64,000 bases of DNA from JAVJSU01 sp040219275 (GCA_040219275.1 JAVJSU010000095.1:10996-74995), one strand, 5' to 3'. Counted from the stretch's first letter, positions 34,964 through 44,677 are shown. The notes: generated by a model not told the origin, from the letters alone. A program made the numbers and translations.

Positions 34964-35045
34964 ACGGGGAAAGCATGTTTGTGACACATTCTGTCAAAAA
35001 ATAACGCGTTTCAATTCAAATGTTCAGGTTTTTTAACGCTTTTTA

Positions 35046-35080
35046 GCCTAAAAACAAACAATTCCCTAACATTTTTAGGC
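35046..35080. other. Perfect inverted repeat before the eCIS operon
   Basis: GCCTAAAAA and TTTTTAGGC form nine-base arms around a 17-base AT-rich loop, 164 bases before the ATPase start. It can be read as a terminator of the zinc-ribbon gene (T-run in the 3' arm) or as an operator for the operon. The rest of 34964-35243 has no gene. Confidence 0.5.
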
Positions 35081-35243
35081 AATATTTAGTGTAATGAAAC
35101 CAAAATCTAACCTGAATCGAGTTGCCACATTTCAGACTTGGCATAAAATGACAATACACATAACAAACAAGTAGTTCATTCAGTAAGAAAACGTTCAAGC
35201 ACATGAGACAGGCTTTGTCTCATTCGCGCAGGTCGAGCTGATC

Positions 35244-37325
35244 GTGAGAAAGTTTGTAGTGATGCAGATTGACACACTTACATATCTCCAAACAGCACTC
35301 GCTCACATGGATGCGTTTATCCGTCAAGCGGTGCAATACGCTCAATCCAGCGGACAATTCCCCACAGATACGCTACGCGGGCTGGTTATAACAAATGATG
35401 AGGTGACGCAAAACCTTCAACACGCGCCCTTTAACGGCTTGTGGCAGGGTGATGCTCAACGTCCCGATCTATTTGTGATCGACGATTCCGCGCCCGGCAA
35501 TGATCGGCTGGTGCATATCACGCGCATCTTCAATCTCACGACGCTTGATCTCAACATCTTCCTACTCAGCCTCGCGCCCCAACTAGACCGCCGTTATGAG
35601 CGTCTTTATGCCTATTTACAGGACGACATCGCGCTGAAAACACCGACGGTCAACCTGATGATGAATTTACTCGGTAATAACGCCGATGAACGCCTCGCCG
35701 TCTGGCAACGCCTGAGCGCGGACATGCCCTTACGCAAACACGCCCTCCTCCGCACAATCACCGACAACAACGCACCGCAGGGCAGTTTTATCGCCACACA
35801 ACTTTATGGCGATCAGCGCATCGTCGATTATCTCTTTGGTGGCAACACGTCGGATGCCCGCATCAGTGACACGGTGAGTTTCGTTCAGCCGGATGCGACC
35901 TATGATCGTGAATATGCCGCCGATCCTGCCATACTCAATCCGCCGGATGTGCCGATTGTGTTTATGGAAGGCAAAAGTGGGCTAGGGCGTAAGCAAGCCG
36001 CTTATAAACTCGCGGACGCGCATCGCCTGCCATTACTTGAAATCAACCTTGCACGGTTAAATGCGCTCGAACTCAACATCAAACAGGCGTGGACGCTGGC
36101 ATGGCGTGAAGCATGGCTGAATGGGTCTGCGCTCATACTCAGCCATTGGGAAAGCATCTTAGACGAAAACGATCATCCGCCGGAAAGTTTGTGGGATGAC
36201 CTGATTTCCTACCCGTATCCGGTGTTTATTTGTGCCGCCACCACATGGGAACCGACTACAACGTCGCGTCAACGTCGTTTGTTACGCTGGAAGTTTGCTT
36301 CTCCGCAATATGACGAGCGTCGTACATTGTGGGAGCAAGCCCTCACGGAACACAACGTCACGCTACACAAAGGCGAACTCGCGCGCATCGTCACCAAATT
36401 TCGCTTCACTCCGGCGCAGATCAAACGCGCCGTCCTAACCGCCGCCGATCTCGCGGTCACGCAGGGCAGGGTGATTGATGCGGATTTGCTCTATGCAGGC
36501 GCACAGGCACATTCGACTTTGCGCCTCGGACGGTTAGCCCGACAGGTAGAAACGCGCCATACATGGGATGATTTGATCTTGCCGGAAGACCACATCACGC
36601 AATTACGCGAACTGCGTACCCGTGCAGAAAATGTGCATCTCGTGCAGGATATCTGGGGATTCGGGCAGAAAGTCGCGCCGAGACCGGGCATCAGTGCCTT
36701 GTTTGCGGGTGAAAGTGGCACGGGTAAAACCATGTCTGCGGAAGTCATCGCCCGTGATCTCGGATTGCTCATGTATAAAATCGACCTGAGCGCCGTCGTC
36801 AGCAAATATATCGGCGAAACCGAGAAGAACCTGAGCGTGATCTTCGAGGAAGCGCAGGCGAGTAGCGCCATTCTCTTCTTCGATGAAGCCGACGCGCTCT
36901 TCGGCAAACGCTCTGAAGTCAAAGATGCGCGGGATCGTTACGCCAATATTGAGACGGCGTATCTGCTCCAACAGATCGAAGATTACGACGGGGTCGCCAT
37001 TTTAGCGACCAACTTGCGCCAGAATCTCGATGAAGCCTTCACCCGTCGGCTGGATTTCGTCATCACCTATCCTTTTCCAGATACCGACTCCCGTAAGCGC
37101 ATCTGGGAACGGCATTTCCCGCAAGAAGTGCCACTGGCGAAAGATATTGACCTGTTCTACATCGCAGACCGTTTCCCGCTATCCGGCGGCAATATCCGTA
37201 ACGCGGCGCTGGCATCCGCTTATCTGGCGGCGGCGGATGGGCGCGTCATCACGACAGAGCATATCTTCGCGGCAATCCGGCGCGAGCATCAAAAAATGGG
37301 TCGCCTGACGATGGGCGAGTTTTGA
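35244..37325 (+). CDS. eCIS AAA+ ATPase (Afp15-like)
   Basis: The product is 693 residues. The C-terminal AAA+ domain (about 440-690) has the Walker A GESGTGKT, Walker B ILFFDEADALFGKRSEVKDA, sensor and arginine-finger region (ATNLRQNLDEAFTRRLDFV). The N-terminal half carries a degenerate, earlier AAA-like fold with the GKSGLGRKQ loop. This is the layout of the ATPase found in every Afp/PVC/MAC/eCIS locus, needed for assembly or recycling. GTG 35244 is used, with ATG 35262 as alternative; neither has a strong ribosome binding site. It is the first gene of the structural operon. Confidence 0.9.
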   Translation: MRKFVVMQIDTLTYLQTALAHMDAFIRQAVQYAQSSGQFPTDTLRGLVITNDEVTQNLQHAPFNGLWQGDAQRPDLFVIDDSAPGNDRLVHITRIFNLTTLDLNIFLLSLAPQLDRRYERLYAYLQDDIALKTPTVNLMMNLLGNNADERLAVWQRLSADMPLRKHALLRTITDNNAPQGSFIATQLYGDQRIVDYLFGGNTSDARISDTVSFVQPDATYDREYAADPAILNPPDVPIVFMEGKSGLGRKQAAYKLADAHRLPLLEINLARLNALELNIKQAWTLAWREAWLNGSALILSHWESILDENDHPPESLWDDLISYPYPVFICAATTWEPTTTSRQRRLLRWKFASPQYDERRTLWEQALTEHNVTLHKGELARIVTKFRFTPAQIKRAVLTAADLAVTQGRVIDADLLYAGAQAHSTLRLGRLARQVETRHTWDDLILPEDHITQLRELRTRAENVHLVQDIWGFGQKVAPRPGISALFAGESGTGKTMSAEVIARDLGLLMYKIDLSAVVSKYIGETEKNLSVIFEEAQASSAILFFDEADALFGKRSEVKDARDRYANIETAYLLQQIEDYDGVAILATNLRQNLDEAFTRRLDFVITYPFPDTDSRKRIWERHFPQEVPLAKDIDLFYIADRFPLSGGNIRNAALASAYLAAADGRVITTEHIFAAIRREHQKMGRLTMGEF

Positions 37326-37483
37326 GGGAAGGTTGAGATGATAGATATTAGATACGAGATAATAGATTTTAGACCAGAGATTTTAGACATAGATATTAGT
37401 GCGTTAAAAAATTACGGCGGATGAGCACATTGGCTCATCCCTACTGAAAACTGAAAACTGATAACTGTTTACTAAGGACTACC

Positions 37484-38299
37484 ATGTTGCACGATCTTGA
37501 TAAAACGCTAGAAAACATGCTCATCGAGCAGGGCAAACTGGATCGCAACGAAATTGATCTGTCTTTTGACCAACCGAACGGCGAATGGTCGTCGCAAATT
37601 AACCGCCCGACCATCAATTGCTGGTGCTTCGACTTGCGCGAAAATACAAAACTGCGCAATATGGATATACGGCACAATTTGCAAGGCATGGATAAAAGCC
37701 GCTTAAATGCCGGAGATCGCAACGGACGCTCTGCCCAGCTTGCTTTGCCTCCCATGCGCCTTGACCTGAGTTATCTCGTTACCGCATGGGCGAGAAAAAC
37801 CGAAGATGAACACCGCTTACTCTGGCGGGCGCTGGCGGTTTTCGCCCACACAGCATTGCTACAGCCGGAAAATTGTTACGGCACGATGCGCGACCAACCT
37901 TATGAAATCCCCATCAAAGTGGCGCAGATGGGGGAAACGCTCAACAGCTTTACGGATTTGTGGAGCGTATTAGATAACCAGATGCGTCTGGGCTTTACCC
38001 TGAACCTCACCGTAGCACTCGATCTCGAACGGACGTTGGATGTACCGTTCGCGCTCGAAACGATCATCACAGTGGGGCAGAGTAGCGATACCAGAACGCG
38101 TGAGATGGCTCCTGATATGGAGATTTTGCGACGGGGCGAGATCGTCGAGGATGACGAGATCGTACAGCATGAGGCACGGGCGACCCGCGATGCACGCGAT
38201 TATGAGCGTGGCAAAAGACGCGACTTCGACGATTCGGACGATGAAGAGTCCGCCAGCCAATCCAGCATTATTGATACATGGCTCGACCAAAGCGAATAA
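37484..38299 (+). CDS. DUF4255 protein, Afp16/Pvc16-like sheath-tube terminator
   Basis: The product is 271 residues. The N-terminal part (1-185) matches the DUF4255/Pvc16_N type found next to eCIS ATPases: RPTINCWCFDLRENTKLRN, DLSYLVTAWARKTEDEHRLL, PYEIPIKVAQ. The last 60 residues are highly charged and disordered. In Afp/PVC particles this protein caps the distal end of the tube and sheath. ATG 37484 follows AAGGAC; the intergenic 37326-37483 holds low-complexity ACTGAAAA repeats. Confidence 0.85.
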   Translation: MLHDLDKTLENMLIEQGKLDRNEIDLSFDQPNGEWSSQINRPTINCWCFDLRENTKLRNMDIRHNLQGMDKSRLNAGDRNGRSAQLALPPMRLDLSYLVTAWARKTEDEHRLLWRALAVFAHTALLQPENCYGTMRDQPYEIPIKVAQMGETLNSFTDLWSVLDNQMRLGFTLNLTVALDLERTLDVPFALETIITVGQSSDTRTREMAPDMEILRRGEIVEDDEIVQHEARATRDARDYERGKRRDFDDSDDEESASQSSIIDTWLDQSE

Positions 38300-38323
38300 A
38301 TTACGAAAAGATAGGAGTTTCTT

Positions 38324-40012
38324 ATGCCAAGCTACAAATCACCCGGCGTTTATATGGAAGAGGTAGATCGCGGGACGAAGCCCATCGAAGCTGTTGGTAC
38401 AGCGGTGGCATCGTTCATCGGCTACACCGAAAAAGCTGAAGAAGTCCGTTTGCGTCCCGTCACCGACGACGACGGAATGCCGATCATGAATCAAGAAACC
38501 GGCGAACCGCAGATGGAAGAAGTGGTTGAATCCCTGCTGGGTAAGCCCTCTCTCGTCACCAATTGGAGCCAATATCTCGCCCGATTCGGTGGCTTCGTTA
38601 AAGGCGTATACACACCGGATGCGGTCTATGGCTATTTCGCCAATGGTGGCGGACGCTGTTATGTCGTCAGCCTCAAGACCGTCGGCGAAACCGCAGATCC
38701 GGCGATGGCTACTCCGGCAGAAGTTTCGGTTTCCAGTAGCGATGATAAATCCACCAAATTGCTGACCTTCGCCGCCAAAAAAGGTGGTAAGGGCGGTAAC
38801 AATTTGCGCGTGGAAATCAAGCCGGAAGAGGACTCAGGCTCAAAATCAACCCCTGCGAAAGCCTCTACAACGGCTGATTCACCCTCAACAAGTAGCGACA
38901 CAGGCGGCACATTCAAATTAGTCATTAGCCAATCCGGTAAGCCAGTGGAAGAATTTGAGGGTCTCACAACCGGCAAAGGCACGAAAAATGTCGCCACCGT
39001 GTTAAAAACACAATCCAGACTGGTGGATGTGAAGTTGGTTGGCAAGGCGGATCTTGTCCCGGCGGCGGGCACCTATTCCATGACCGGCGGCGATGTCAAG
39101 ACAACCAGCGTCACCGTGCGCGATTATGAAGGTGATGTCGCCAAACGGCAGGGCATTGGCGGGTTAGAACCGCTGGAAGATGTCACCATGATCTGCGTCC
39201 CTGATCTGATGGCGAGCTATCAGGCAGGCGAACTCGACCTCAAAGGTGTGCAGGCGGTTCAGCAATCCATTATCACCTATTGCGAACGCGTTAAATATTG
39301 CTTCGCCATTCTGGATACCCCGCCGAACTTGATGCCACAGGAAGCCAAACAATGGCGCTTGGAAGTCAATTTCGATAGCTCCCGTGCGGCGATGTATTAT
39401 CCGTGGATCGAAACGGCAGATCGCACAGGTTCTAATGGGCGCACCCGCACCATTCCGCCGTGTGGTCATGTTGCGGGGATTTTCGCCCGTACCGATGAAA
39501 CACGCGGTGTCCACAAAGCCCCCGCCAACGAAGTCATCCGTGATGCGCTCGGCTTGGAGGTGCAAATCACCAAAGGCGAACAGGATGAACTGAATCCCAT
39601 CGGTGTGAACGCCATCCGTGCCTTCCCCGGACGCGGCATCCGAATCTGGGGTGCGCGTACCCTGTCCAGCGATCCATCATGGCGCTATATCAACGTGCGC
39701 CGTCTGTTCAGCATGATCGAACAGAGCATTGCCAACGGCACGCAATGGGTCGTGTTTGAACCGAATGACTCCAACCTGTGGGCGCGGGTTGAACGTGATA
39801 TCACCTCGTTCTTGAAGGTCATCTGGCGCACAGGGGCGTTATTCGGCACCACGCCTGACCAGGCCTTTTATGTGAAATGTGACGAAGAAACCAATCCGCC
39901 GGAACTGCGTGATCTCGGACAGATGCGCGTGGAAATCGGCATGTCGCCGGTCAAACCCGCTGAATTCGTGATCTTCAGCGTCAGCCAATGGGCGGGACCG
40001 GACGCGGAATAG
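38324..40012 (+). CDS. Contractile sheath protein
   Basis: The product is 562 residues. The N-terminus PSYKSPGVYMEEVDRGTKPI and the segment VGTAVASFIGYTEKAEE are standard for phage/eCIS sheath subunits, as is the C-terminal IRIWGARTLSSDPSWRYINV and IEQSIANGTQWVVFEPND. A Ser/Thr/Lys-rich low-complexity insertion (about 165-195) lies in the domain exposed on the sheath surface. It is the only sheath gene seen, where Afp has three. AGGAG precedes the start at a 7-base spacing. Confidence 0.95.
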   Translation: MPSYKSPGVYMEEVDRGTKPIEAVGTAVASFIGYTEKAEEVRLRPVTDDDGMPIMNQETGEPQMEEVVESLLGKPSLVTNWSQYLARFGGFVKGVYTPDAVYGYFANGGGRCYVVSLKTVGETADPAMATPAEVSVSSSDDKSTKLLTFAAKKGGKGGNNLRVEIKPEEDSGSKSTPAKASTTADSPSTSSDTGGTFKLVISQSGKPVEEFEGLTTGKGTKNVATVLKTQSRLVDVKLVGKADLVPAAGTYSMTGGDVKTTSVTVRDYEGDVAKRQGIGGLEPLEDVTMICVPDLMASYQAGELDLKGVQAVQQSIITYCERVKYCFAILDTPPNLMPQEAKQWRLEVNFDSSRAAMYYPWIETADRTGSNGRTRTIPPCGHVAGIFARTDETRGVHKAPANEVIRDALGLEVQITKGEQDELNPIGVNAIRAFPGRGIRIWGARTLSSDPSWRYINVRRLFSMIEQSIANGTQWVVFEPNDSNLWARVERDITSFLKVIWRTGALFGTTPDQAFYVKCDEETNPPELRDLGQMRVEIGMSPVKPAEFVIFSVSQWAGPDAE

Positions 40013-40017
40013 GAGCA

Positions 40018-40120
40018 AACCCTCACCCTAAATCCCTCTCCCATAAAAGGAGAGGGACTTGCCAACCCGTTATAGCTCCCCCTCGCCCCTTGTGGGAGAG
40101 GGGGCTGGGGGGTGAGGGAA
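40018..40120. repeat. REP-type CCTCACCC...GGGTGAGG repeat
   Basis: CCTCACCCTAAATCCCTCTC starts and GAGAGGGGGCTGGGGGGTGA ends this inverted repeat with an internal GGAGAGGG/CCTCTCC hairpin. The same unit is at 50120-50222 and, diverged, at 15262-15354. The gap 40013-40227 contains nothing else. Confidence 0.8.
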
Positions 40121-40227
40121 AAAACACAAAATCCCGCACCCGAAACAGTTGCGGTTTAGGCGCAATTATCGTTTAATGATAAGTACAAACACACGTCAAA
40201 CGTGAGTGAACAGCAAGGAGCAATCAA

Positions 40228-40674
40228 ATGGCAGTTCGTGATAGTGATCCGCTTGTAGGCTTTCATTTTGCACTCGAATTTCAGGGGCAGGTGGGCGGCT
40301 ATTTTACTGAATGTGGTGGCTTAGGCTCGGAGCATGAAGTCATCGAACACAAAGTGGTGGATGCCAAAGGGCGCGACATCATCCAGAAGATTCCCGGACG
40401 CATGAAATATCAGGACATCAGTTTGAAGCGCGGTATTACCAAAGAGATGGACGTTTGGGATTGGCGTAAATTAGTAGAAAATGGCGATGTAGAAGGCGCA
40501 CGTCGTAATGGCTCTGTCGTGATGTTTGACCAGAACTTAAAAGAGGTCGCCCGCTGGAATTTTGAACGTGCGTGGCCCCTTAAAGTGACCGGTCCACAAC
40601 TGCAAGCCGATTCAAATGCTTTCGGTGTGGAAGAAATTGTCATCTGCCACGAAGGTATCGAACGCGTCAAATAA
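40228..40674 (+). CDS. Tube protein (Afp1-like, gp19 fold)
   Basis: The product is 148 residues with the gp19/Hcp-type beta-barrel: DPLVGFHFALEFQGQVGGYF at the N-terminus, IPGRMKYQDISLKRGIT, and VARWNFERAWPLKVTGPQ near the C-terminus. The tyrosine- and arginine-rich strands line and seal the inner tube. AAGGAGC precedes the start. It is followed by a separate Afp5-like paralogue at 41513 with two small genes between. Confidence 0.95.
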   Translation: MAVRDSDPLVGFHFALEFQGQVGGYFTECGGLGSEHEVIEHKVVDAKGRDIIQKIPGRMKYQDISLKRGITKEMDVWDWRKLVENGDVEGARRNGSVVMFDQNLKEVARWNFERAWPLKVTGPQLQADSNAFGVEEIVICHEGIERVK

Positions 40675-40884
40675 ATGACGTGATGTACTTGATGCGGAAC
40701 GTGACAGATGATGAGAAATTGGATGTTTTTCACGTAGGGCGCACAAATCGGTCTGTATTAGAGTGAATGTGGATTTAGAACGAAGTCGTCGTAGGGGCGA
40801 CCTGACAGGTCGCCCTTACAATAGAGTTACCGTGAGTGTATTTCTACAAACCAGTTTTCTAGCACTAAACAATAACGGGCAACC

Positions 40885-41247
40885 ATGCAAACACAGTACG
40901 AATTCACACTCCCACGCGGGTATTTAGACCCCAACGGAGTTCTACACAAGCAGGGCAGGATGAGATTGGCGACAGTGATGGATGAAATCGCGCCGCTGAG
41001 TGACGCACGCGTGCAACACAACGAAGCCTATCTCGCGTTGATCCTGCTCTCCGGTGTCATCACACAACTCGGCTCCTATACCCAGATCACGCCGCGGATG
41101 CTCGAAGATTTCTTCGCCGCCGATATTATTTTTTTGCAGGATTTTTATAGCCTCATCAACGGATTGGACGCGCCAAGCGTGTTTTCAGTGGCATGTCCAA
41201 ATTGCAATCATCTGTTCCGTGTAGAAATGCCCACAGGTGAAGCGTAA
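40885..41247 (+). CDS. gp51-like baseplate hub assembly chaperone family protein
   Basis: The product is 120 residues. The N-terminus FTLPRGYLDPNGVLHKQG followed by MRLATVMDEIAPLSD and a helical middle (LALILLSGVITQLGSYTQIT) fits the T4-type baseplate-chaperone family found in eCIS operons. A CPNC near residue 109 may bind zinc. It is probably needed for tube or baseplate assembly rather than present in the particle. Its start lacks a strong ribosome binding site. Confidence 0.6.
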   Translation: MQTQYEFTLPRGYLDPNGVLHKQGRMRLATVMDEIAPLSDARVQHNEAYLALILLSGVITQLGSYTQITPRMLEDFFAADIIFLQDFYSLINGLDAPSVFSVACPNCNHLFRVEMPTGEA

Positions 41248-41329
41248 AATCGCGCCTCACCAGCTATCATCCACCCACCAATGGGCAGTCGCTATGTCGC
41301 TAAATGTCACTCAATAAGGAAGCCAGTCA

Positions 41330-41509
41330 ATGAGCGAACCACCGCAGGACAGCCGCAACGCAGAAATTAACGCACTCATCACGGCGGCGAAAACCGATAA
41401 AAAAGCCTACGCCAAATTGGTGGAAGCGCTGACGGATCGCGTGTGGTCACTGTGGCGGGAAGAAATGCGACTCGGTCAGATCAGACGTGGGGGATCATCA
41501 CGGAGGTAA
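41330..41509 (+). CDS. Small 59-residue eCIS protein
   Basis: ATG 41330 is preceded by AAGGA (8 bases) and the frame runs to TAA 41507-41509. The product is a charged helical protein whose C-terminal helix (residues 34-54) resembles the very C-terminus of the 730-residue product at 42266: Leu, Val, Arg, Arg, Gln and a final Arg-Arg fall at the same spacing. GGAGG at its 3' end is the ribosome binding site of the next gene, three bases away. No family name can be assigned. Confidence 0.75.
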   Translation: MSEPPQDSRNAEINALITAAKTDKKAYAKLVEALTDRVWSLWREEMRLGQIRRGGSSRR

Positions 41510-41512
41510 ACC

Positions 41513-41956
41513 ATGCCAAGAACAGGCGCACCCATAGAAATTCATCCCAGTTTTCGCTTTGCTGTCAAAATAGACAACATCAATTACGCCGCGTTCACTG
41601 AATGCACCCTGCCGAATTTACAGGTGGAGACGCAGGACATCAAAGAGGGCGGACAAAACGAATATGTCCATAAGTTGCCGGTACGCGTCAATGTCGGGAC
41701 GATTACCTTACGGCATGGCATCACCAAAGATTTTGAATTGCTGAACTGGTATATTCAGGTGTTGCAGGGCGAAATTGAAAAAGCGACCCGCACCGTCGAA
41801 GTGGTCATGTATGGCACAGATTTAAAGCCGCTTTCAACATGGATGTTTGAGCGTGCCTATCCCGTAAAATGGAGCGGTCCGACCCTCAAAACCGCCGATC
41901 AAGCATTGGCAATCGAGGTACTCGAACTCGCCCATCACGGCTTTGTCATTAAGTAG
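41513..41956 (+). CDS. Tube protein paralogue (Afp5-like)
   Basis: The product is 147 residues of the gp19-type tube fold: HPSFRFAVKIDNINYAAFTE, TITLRHGITKDFELLNWYI, LSTWMFERAYPVKWSGPTL. It is paralogous to the 40228 product; the position after the sheath and before the baseplate genes matches Afp5, the initiator ring that joins tube to spike. The two tube genes are separated by the chaperone-like and 59-residue genes. Confidence 0.9.
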   Translation: MPRTGAPIEIHPSFRFAVKIDNINYAAFTECTLPNLQVETQDIKEGGQNEYVHKLPVRVNVGTITLRHGITKDFELLNWYIQVLQGEIEKATRTVEVVMYGTDLKPLSTWMFERAYPVKWSGPTLKTADQALAIEVLELAHHGFVIK

Positions 41957-41991
41957 CTGGCACATTAACCGCGGACGACCTTTAGGGGCGT

Positions 41992-42162
41992 GTTGCAAGG
42001 TTGTAAAAGTGGCTTGACGAAACCGCATTGGGCTGAAACCCCAATGCTAAGATGAATTTAGAAACCCCACTGAAGTGGGCTATTTTCACAGATGTAAGGG
42101 AAGAACAGCCTGCTTCAGCAGGGTTTCACACTAACGTAGCCAATGGGTTTCAGCCATTGGCG
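41992..42162 (+). repeat. Palindrome-cluster repeat family, copy C, with GTTGCAA end
   Basis: GTTGCAAGGTTGTAAAAGTG at the left flank is followed by the four hairpins of copy A (ATTGGGCTGAAACCCCAAT, CCCCACTGAAGTGGG, CCTGCTTCAGCAGGG, CCAATGGGTTTCAGCCATTGG). Copies E and F carry a TTGCAAC end at the opposite side. A GGGGCGACCTG hairpin follows at 42187-42224. Gap 41957-42265 contains nothing else. Confidence 0.85.
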
Positions 42163-42265
42163 GCACGGCACAACTTTGAAACAAAGCAGGGGCGACCTGC
42201 CAGGTTCATAGAACCTGGTCGCCCAAGAAAATGAACGAAAACTAAGATTCACAAGGCTAACTATC

Positions 42266-44458
42266 GTGGTACGACGTAAACGCAAACCGGGTTCAATAGG
42301 CTTACGCCTTTTAAAATTTGGACAGGCACGCATGGAAACTTACTTGCCGGAAGGCAGTATGCGCCCACGTTCTGATGCGCCTGCCTCCAACGATATTATG
42401 CGTGCCGTGCTGGAGGCTTCTTCACCCTATGACTCCGCGCCGGACGCGTATTATCAGCCGGACGAATATTATCAGGATGATATGAACGAGGCGGTTGATT
42501 ACGATAATCAGCCACCCGTTATGCCGTCACGTAACGTCAACACCACGCCACCCATGCCCAATCCGGCAAATTCGGCTGTTGTGCGCCCAACACGCAATCC
42601 CGCGCAACCGCCGACATCGCCATCAGCACCGATGCAACAACAGCGTGGAAACACCTTGCGCCGTGAGCCTGCACCGCAACCGCCGCAACCGCCAACAACA
42701 TACGGCACGCCGCCCGTCCAGAATTTCGCGCCACCGCCGAATGTGTCTGGACAGGATATGAAGCCAACACCGCCAGATTTATGGGCGATTTTACGCAGTC
42801 ATGAACAACGCGCACAGGATGAAGAGGCAACACCGGACAGCCCATCTGAGAGCACCCGCCAACCGGATGTTCAGCGCAAGCAAAGCACGGAACAACGTCC
42901 TGAGACGCGTTCTACACCGCCACAAAATCAACCACCAGAACGCCGAGCCTCATCGCCAAATAACACGAGTGCAAATAACGAAGCGCCAATCATCCGTCGC
43001 CGTCCGATCATCCACGAGAGCACACCCTATCAGCGTGCCATCGCCGCGGAGCAGGGCAATAAGCCACCGGAGACCGCGCCCGATTTTTCATCCGTTGGCT
43101 TTGATCCGGGCGATTTAGAGCCGGATTACGACGACAATTTTACGGAAAGCGACCCGTTCGAGGAAAACAACGCGCCGCCACAGGTCACACAGAATCCGCC
43201 CGCACAACAATCAGCGCCGCCTATTCAAGCGAAACATATCGACACGCCGGATAACACGCGCCAGACTCCGCCCCGTGAAAGTACGCACGAATCGCAAAAT
43301 ACGGGGAGCGACAGCTTCAACGAGAATGATTTCATCGTGCAGTCGATCATCGACCAAGCCATCCCGCCGGCATTACAAAAGCGTCCGCAACCGGAAAATC
43401 CAACCGAACGGCGCGACGAGCGGGTGCAACCGACACAAAATATTAGCCGGAACACAGAGGCGAGCGCAACCAATCCGCCCGCCGTCACCGATACCACACG
43501 TCCGTTAGCATCCACGCCAAAACCGCCGGTTCAGTCGTCCGCGCAACCGCCGATTCAGCGCCGACCCTTACCGCGCTTTAGTGATACGACTCAAGCGCCG
43601 GATGTGGGCGAATTACCCGTGCGGGATCGTCTTGATCTGCCTACGATTGACGGCGACGACGGACCAACGGAAAAAGTCCATTACGATGACGCGCCCTTAA
43701 AGCGCATCTCAAATTCGCCATTTACCTATTATTCCGCGCCCAATCAAATGCCACAGGACGCGCCGCCCGTGCATCCTCGCGGGGATGTGGTACGCCGTCA
43801 ACCAGAAGCGCCACAATCAGACCGCCCATCGCGCAACGAGCCGCCGCAAAATATTCAACGGCAGGAGATCGCACCGGAGGTCGGCAATTCACAGGACGCA
43901 TCATTTGATATGCCGTATTTCGATGAGGGTGGGGCAGACGATAGCGGCGAAGAAGAGTCGTCTATCGTCCGGCTAAGGCGCATTCTGGACGACCACGCCC
44001 AGCGTGCCGTTGAGGAAACGTCCGGCAATACTCGTCAACGCCCTACAGCATCCGAAATGCCAGACCGTCCACCGGAAGCCGATTTGCTCCAATTGCTGAA
44101 CTTACCGCCGGACACGCCGATTGCCGGACTGCGACGACAACCTGCACCGCAAAACGAGTCACCGAATGTAAGCCGTGTGCCGTCGAATGAATACGACGAT
44201 GCCGATGACGACGCGTCTATGCAATCCGTGCCGTTAGATGTGGCATTGATGGGCGGCAATTTTAACGATGCCAACATGCCCGTTCAGCGTGAACTCGCCC
44301 CACAAGCTCCGGCGAGGCAAGAGGTTGCGACAGGTGACGAGAGCGGCGAAAATAGCGAAGACGGCGAAGATTTAAACGTCGATTCATTGGCGCGTGATGT
44401 GCTTAAACGTCTACGTCAGCGCCTCCGCATCGAGCAAGAACGACGCAGTAAGAAGTGA
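42266..44458 (+). CDS. Large proline-rich disordered eCIS protein
   Basis: The product is 730 residues from GTG 42266 (AAGG upstream). A basic N-terminus (MVRRKRKPGSIGLRLLKFGQ) is followed by about 600 residues rich in Pro, Gln, Asn, Arg and Asp with many PPXP runs, then a short helix, and a conserved-looking C-terminal helix (DSLARDVLKRLRQRLRIEQE) shared with the 59-residue protein. It lies between tube and Afp7-like genes, where no Afp14-like tape measure is seen; either it does that job or it is a scaffold or anchoring protein. No catalytic motif is visible. Confidence 0.7.
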   Translation: MVRRKRKPGSIGLRLLKFGQARMETYLPEGSMRPRSDAPASNDIMRAVLEASSPYDSAPDAYYQPDEYYQDDMNEAVDYDNQPPVMPSRNVNTTPPMPNPANSAVVRPTRNPAQPPTSPSAPMQQQRGNTLRREPAPQPPQPPTTYGTPPVQNFAPPPNVSGQDMKPTPPDLWAILRSHEQRAQDEEATPDSPSESTRQPDVQRKQSTEQRPETRSTPPQNQPPERRASSPNNTSANNEAPIIRRRPIIHESTPYQRAIAAEQGNKPPETAPDFSSVGFDPGDLEPDYDDNFTESDPFEENNAPPQVTQNPPAQQSAPPIQAKHIDTPDNTRQTPPRESTHESQNTGSDSFNENDFIVQSIIDQAIPPALQKRPQPENPTERRDERVQPTQNISRNTEASATNPPAVTDTTRPLASTPKPPVQSSAQPPIQRRPLPRFSDTTQAPDVGELPVRDRLDLPTIDGDDGPTEKVHYDDAPLKRISNSPFTYYSAPNQMPQDAPPVHPRGDVVRRQPEAPQSDRPSRNEPPQNIQRQEIAPEVGNSQDASFDMPYFDEGGADDSGEEESSIVRLRRILDDHAQRAVEETSGNTRQRPTASEMPDRPPEADLLQLLNLPPDTPIAGLRRQPAPQNESPNVSRVPSNEYDDADDDASMQSVPLDVALMGGNFNDANMPVQRELAPQAPARQEVATGDESGENSEDGEDLNVDSLARDVLKRLRQRLRIEQERRSKK

Positions 44459-44668
44459 GTCGTAGGGATGAGCCAATGTGCTCATCCGCCGATTTTCGTG
44501 ATGCGATTAATTTTTAGTAGGGGCGATCTGTTAGGTCGCCCACAAAACATATCAACAGGGTAGAGGCGGTTTGGTCAACTTTACAAAAATAAACAATTAA
44601 GTCGTAGTGATGAGCCAATGTGCTCATCCGCCGATTTTCGTGATGCGATTAATTTTTAGTAGGGGCGA
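44459..44668 (+). repeat. Two direct copies of a 68-bp unit with inner hairpins
   Basis: GTCGTAGGGATGAGCCAATG starts the unit at 44459-44526; the second copy is 44601-44668 (first difference G to T). Each holds a GATGAGC/GCTCATC hairpin and ends in GTAGGGGCGA. The gap 44459-44869 has only these and the copy D repeat. Confidence 0.8.
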
Positions 44669-44677
44669 GCCTGCTCC

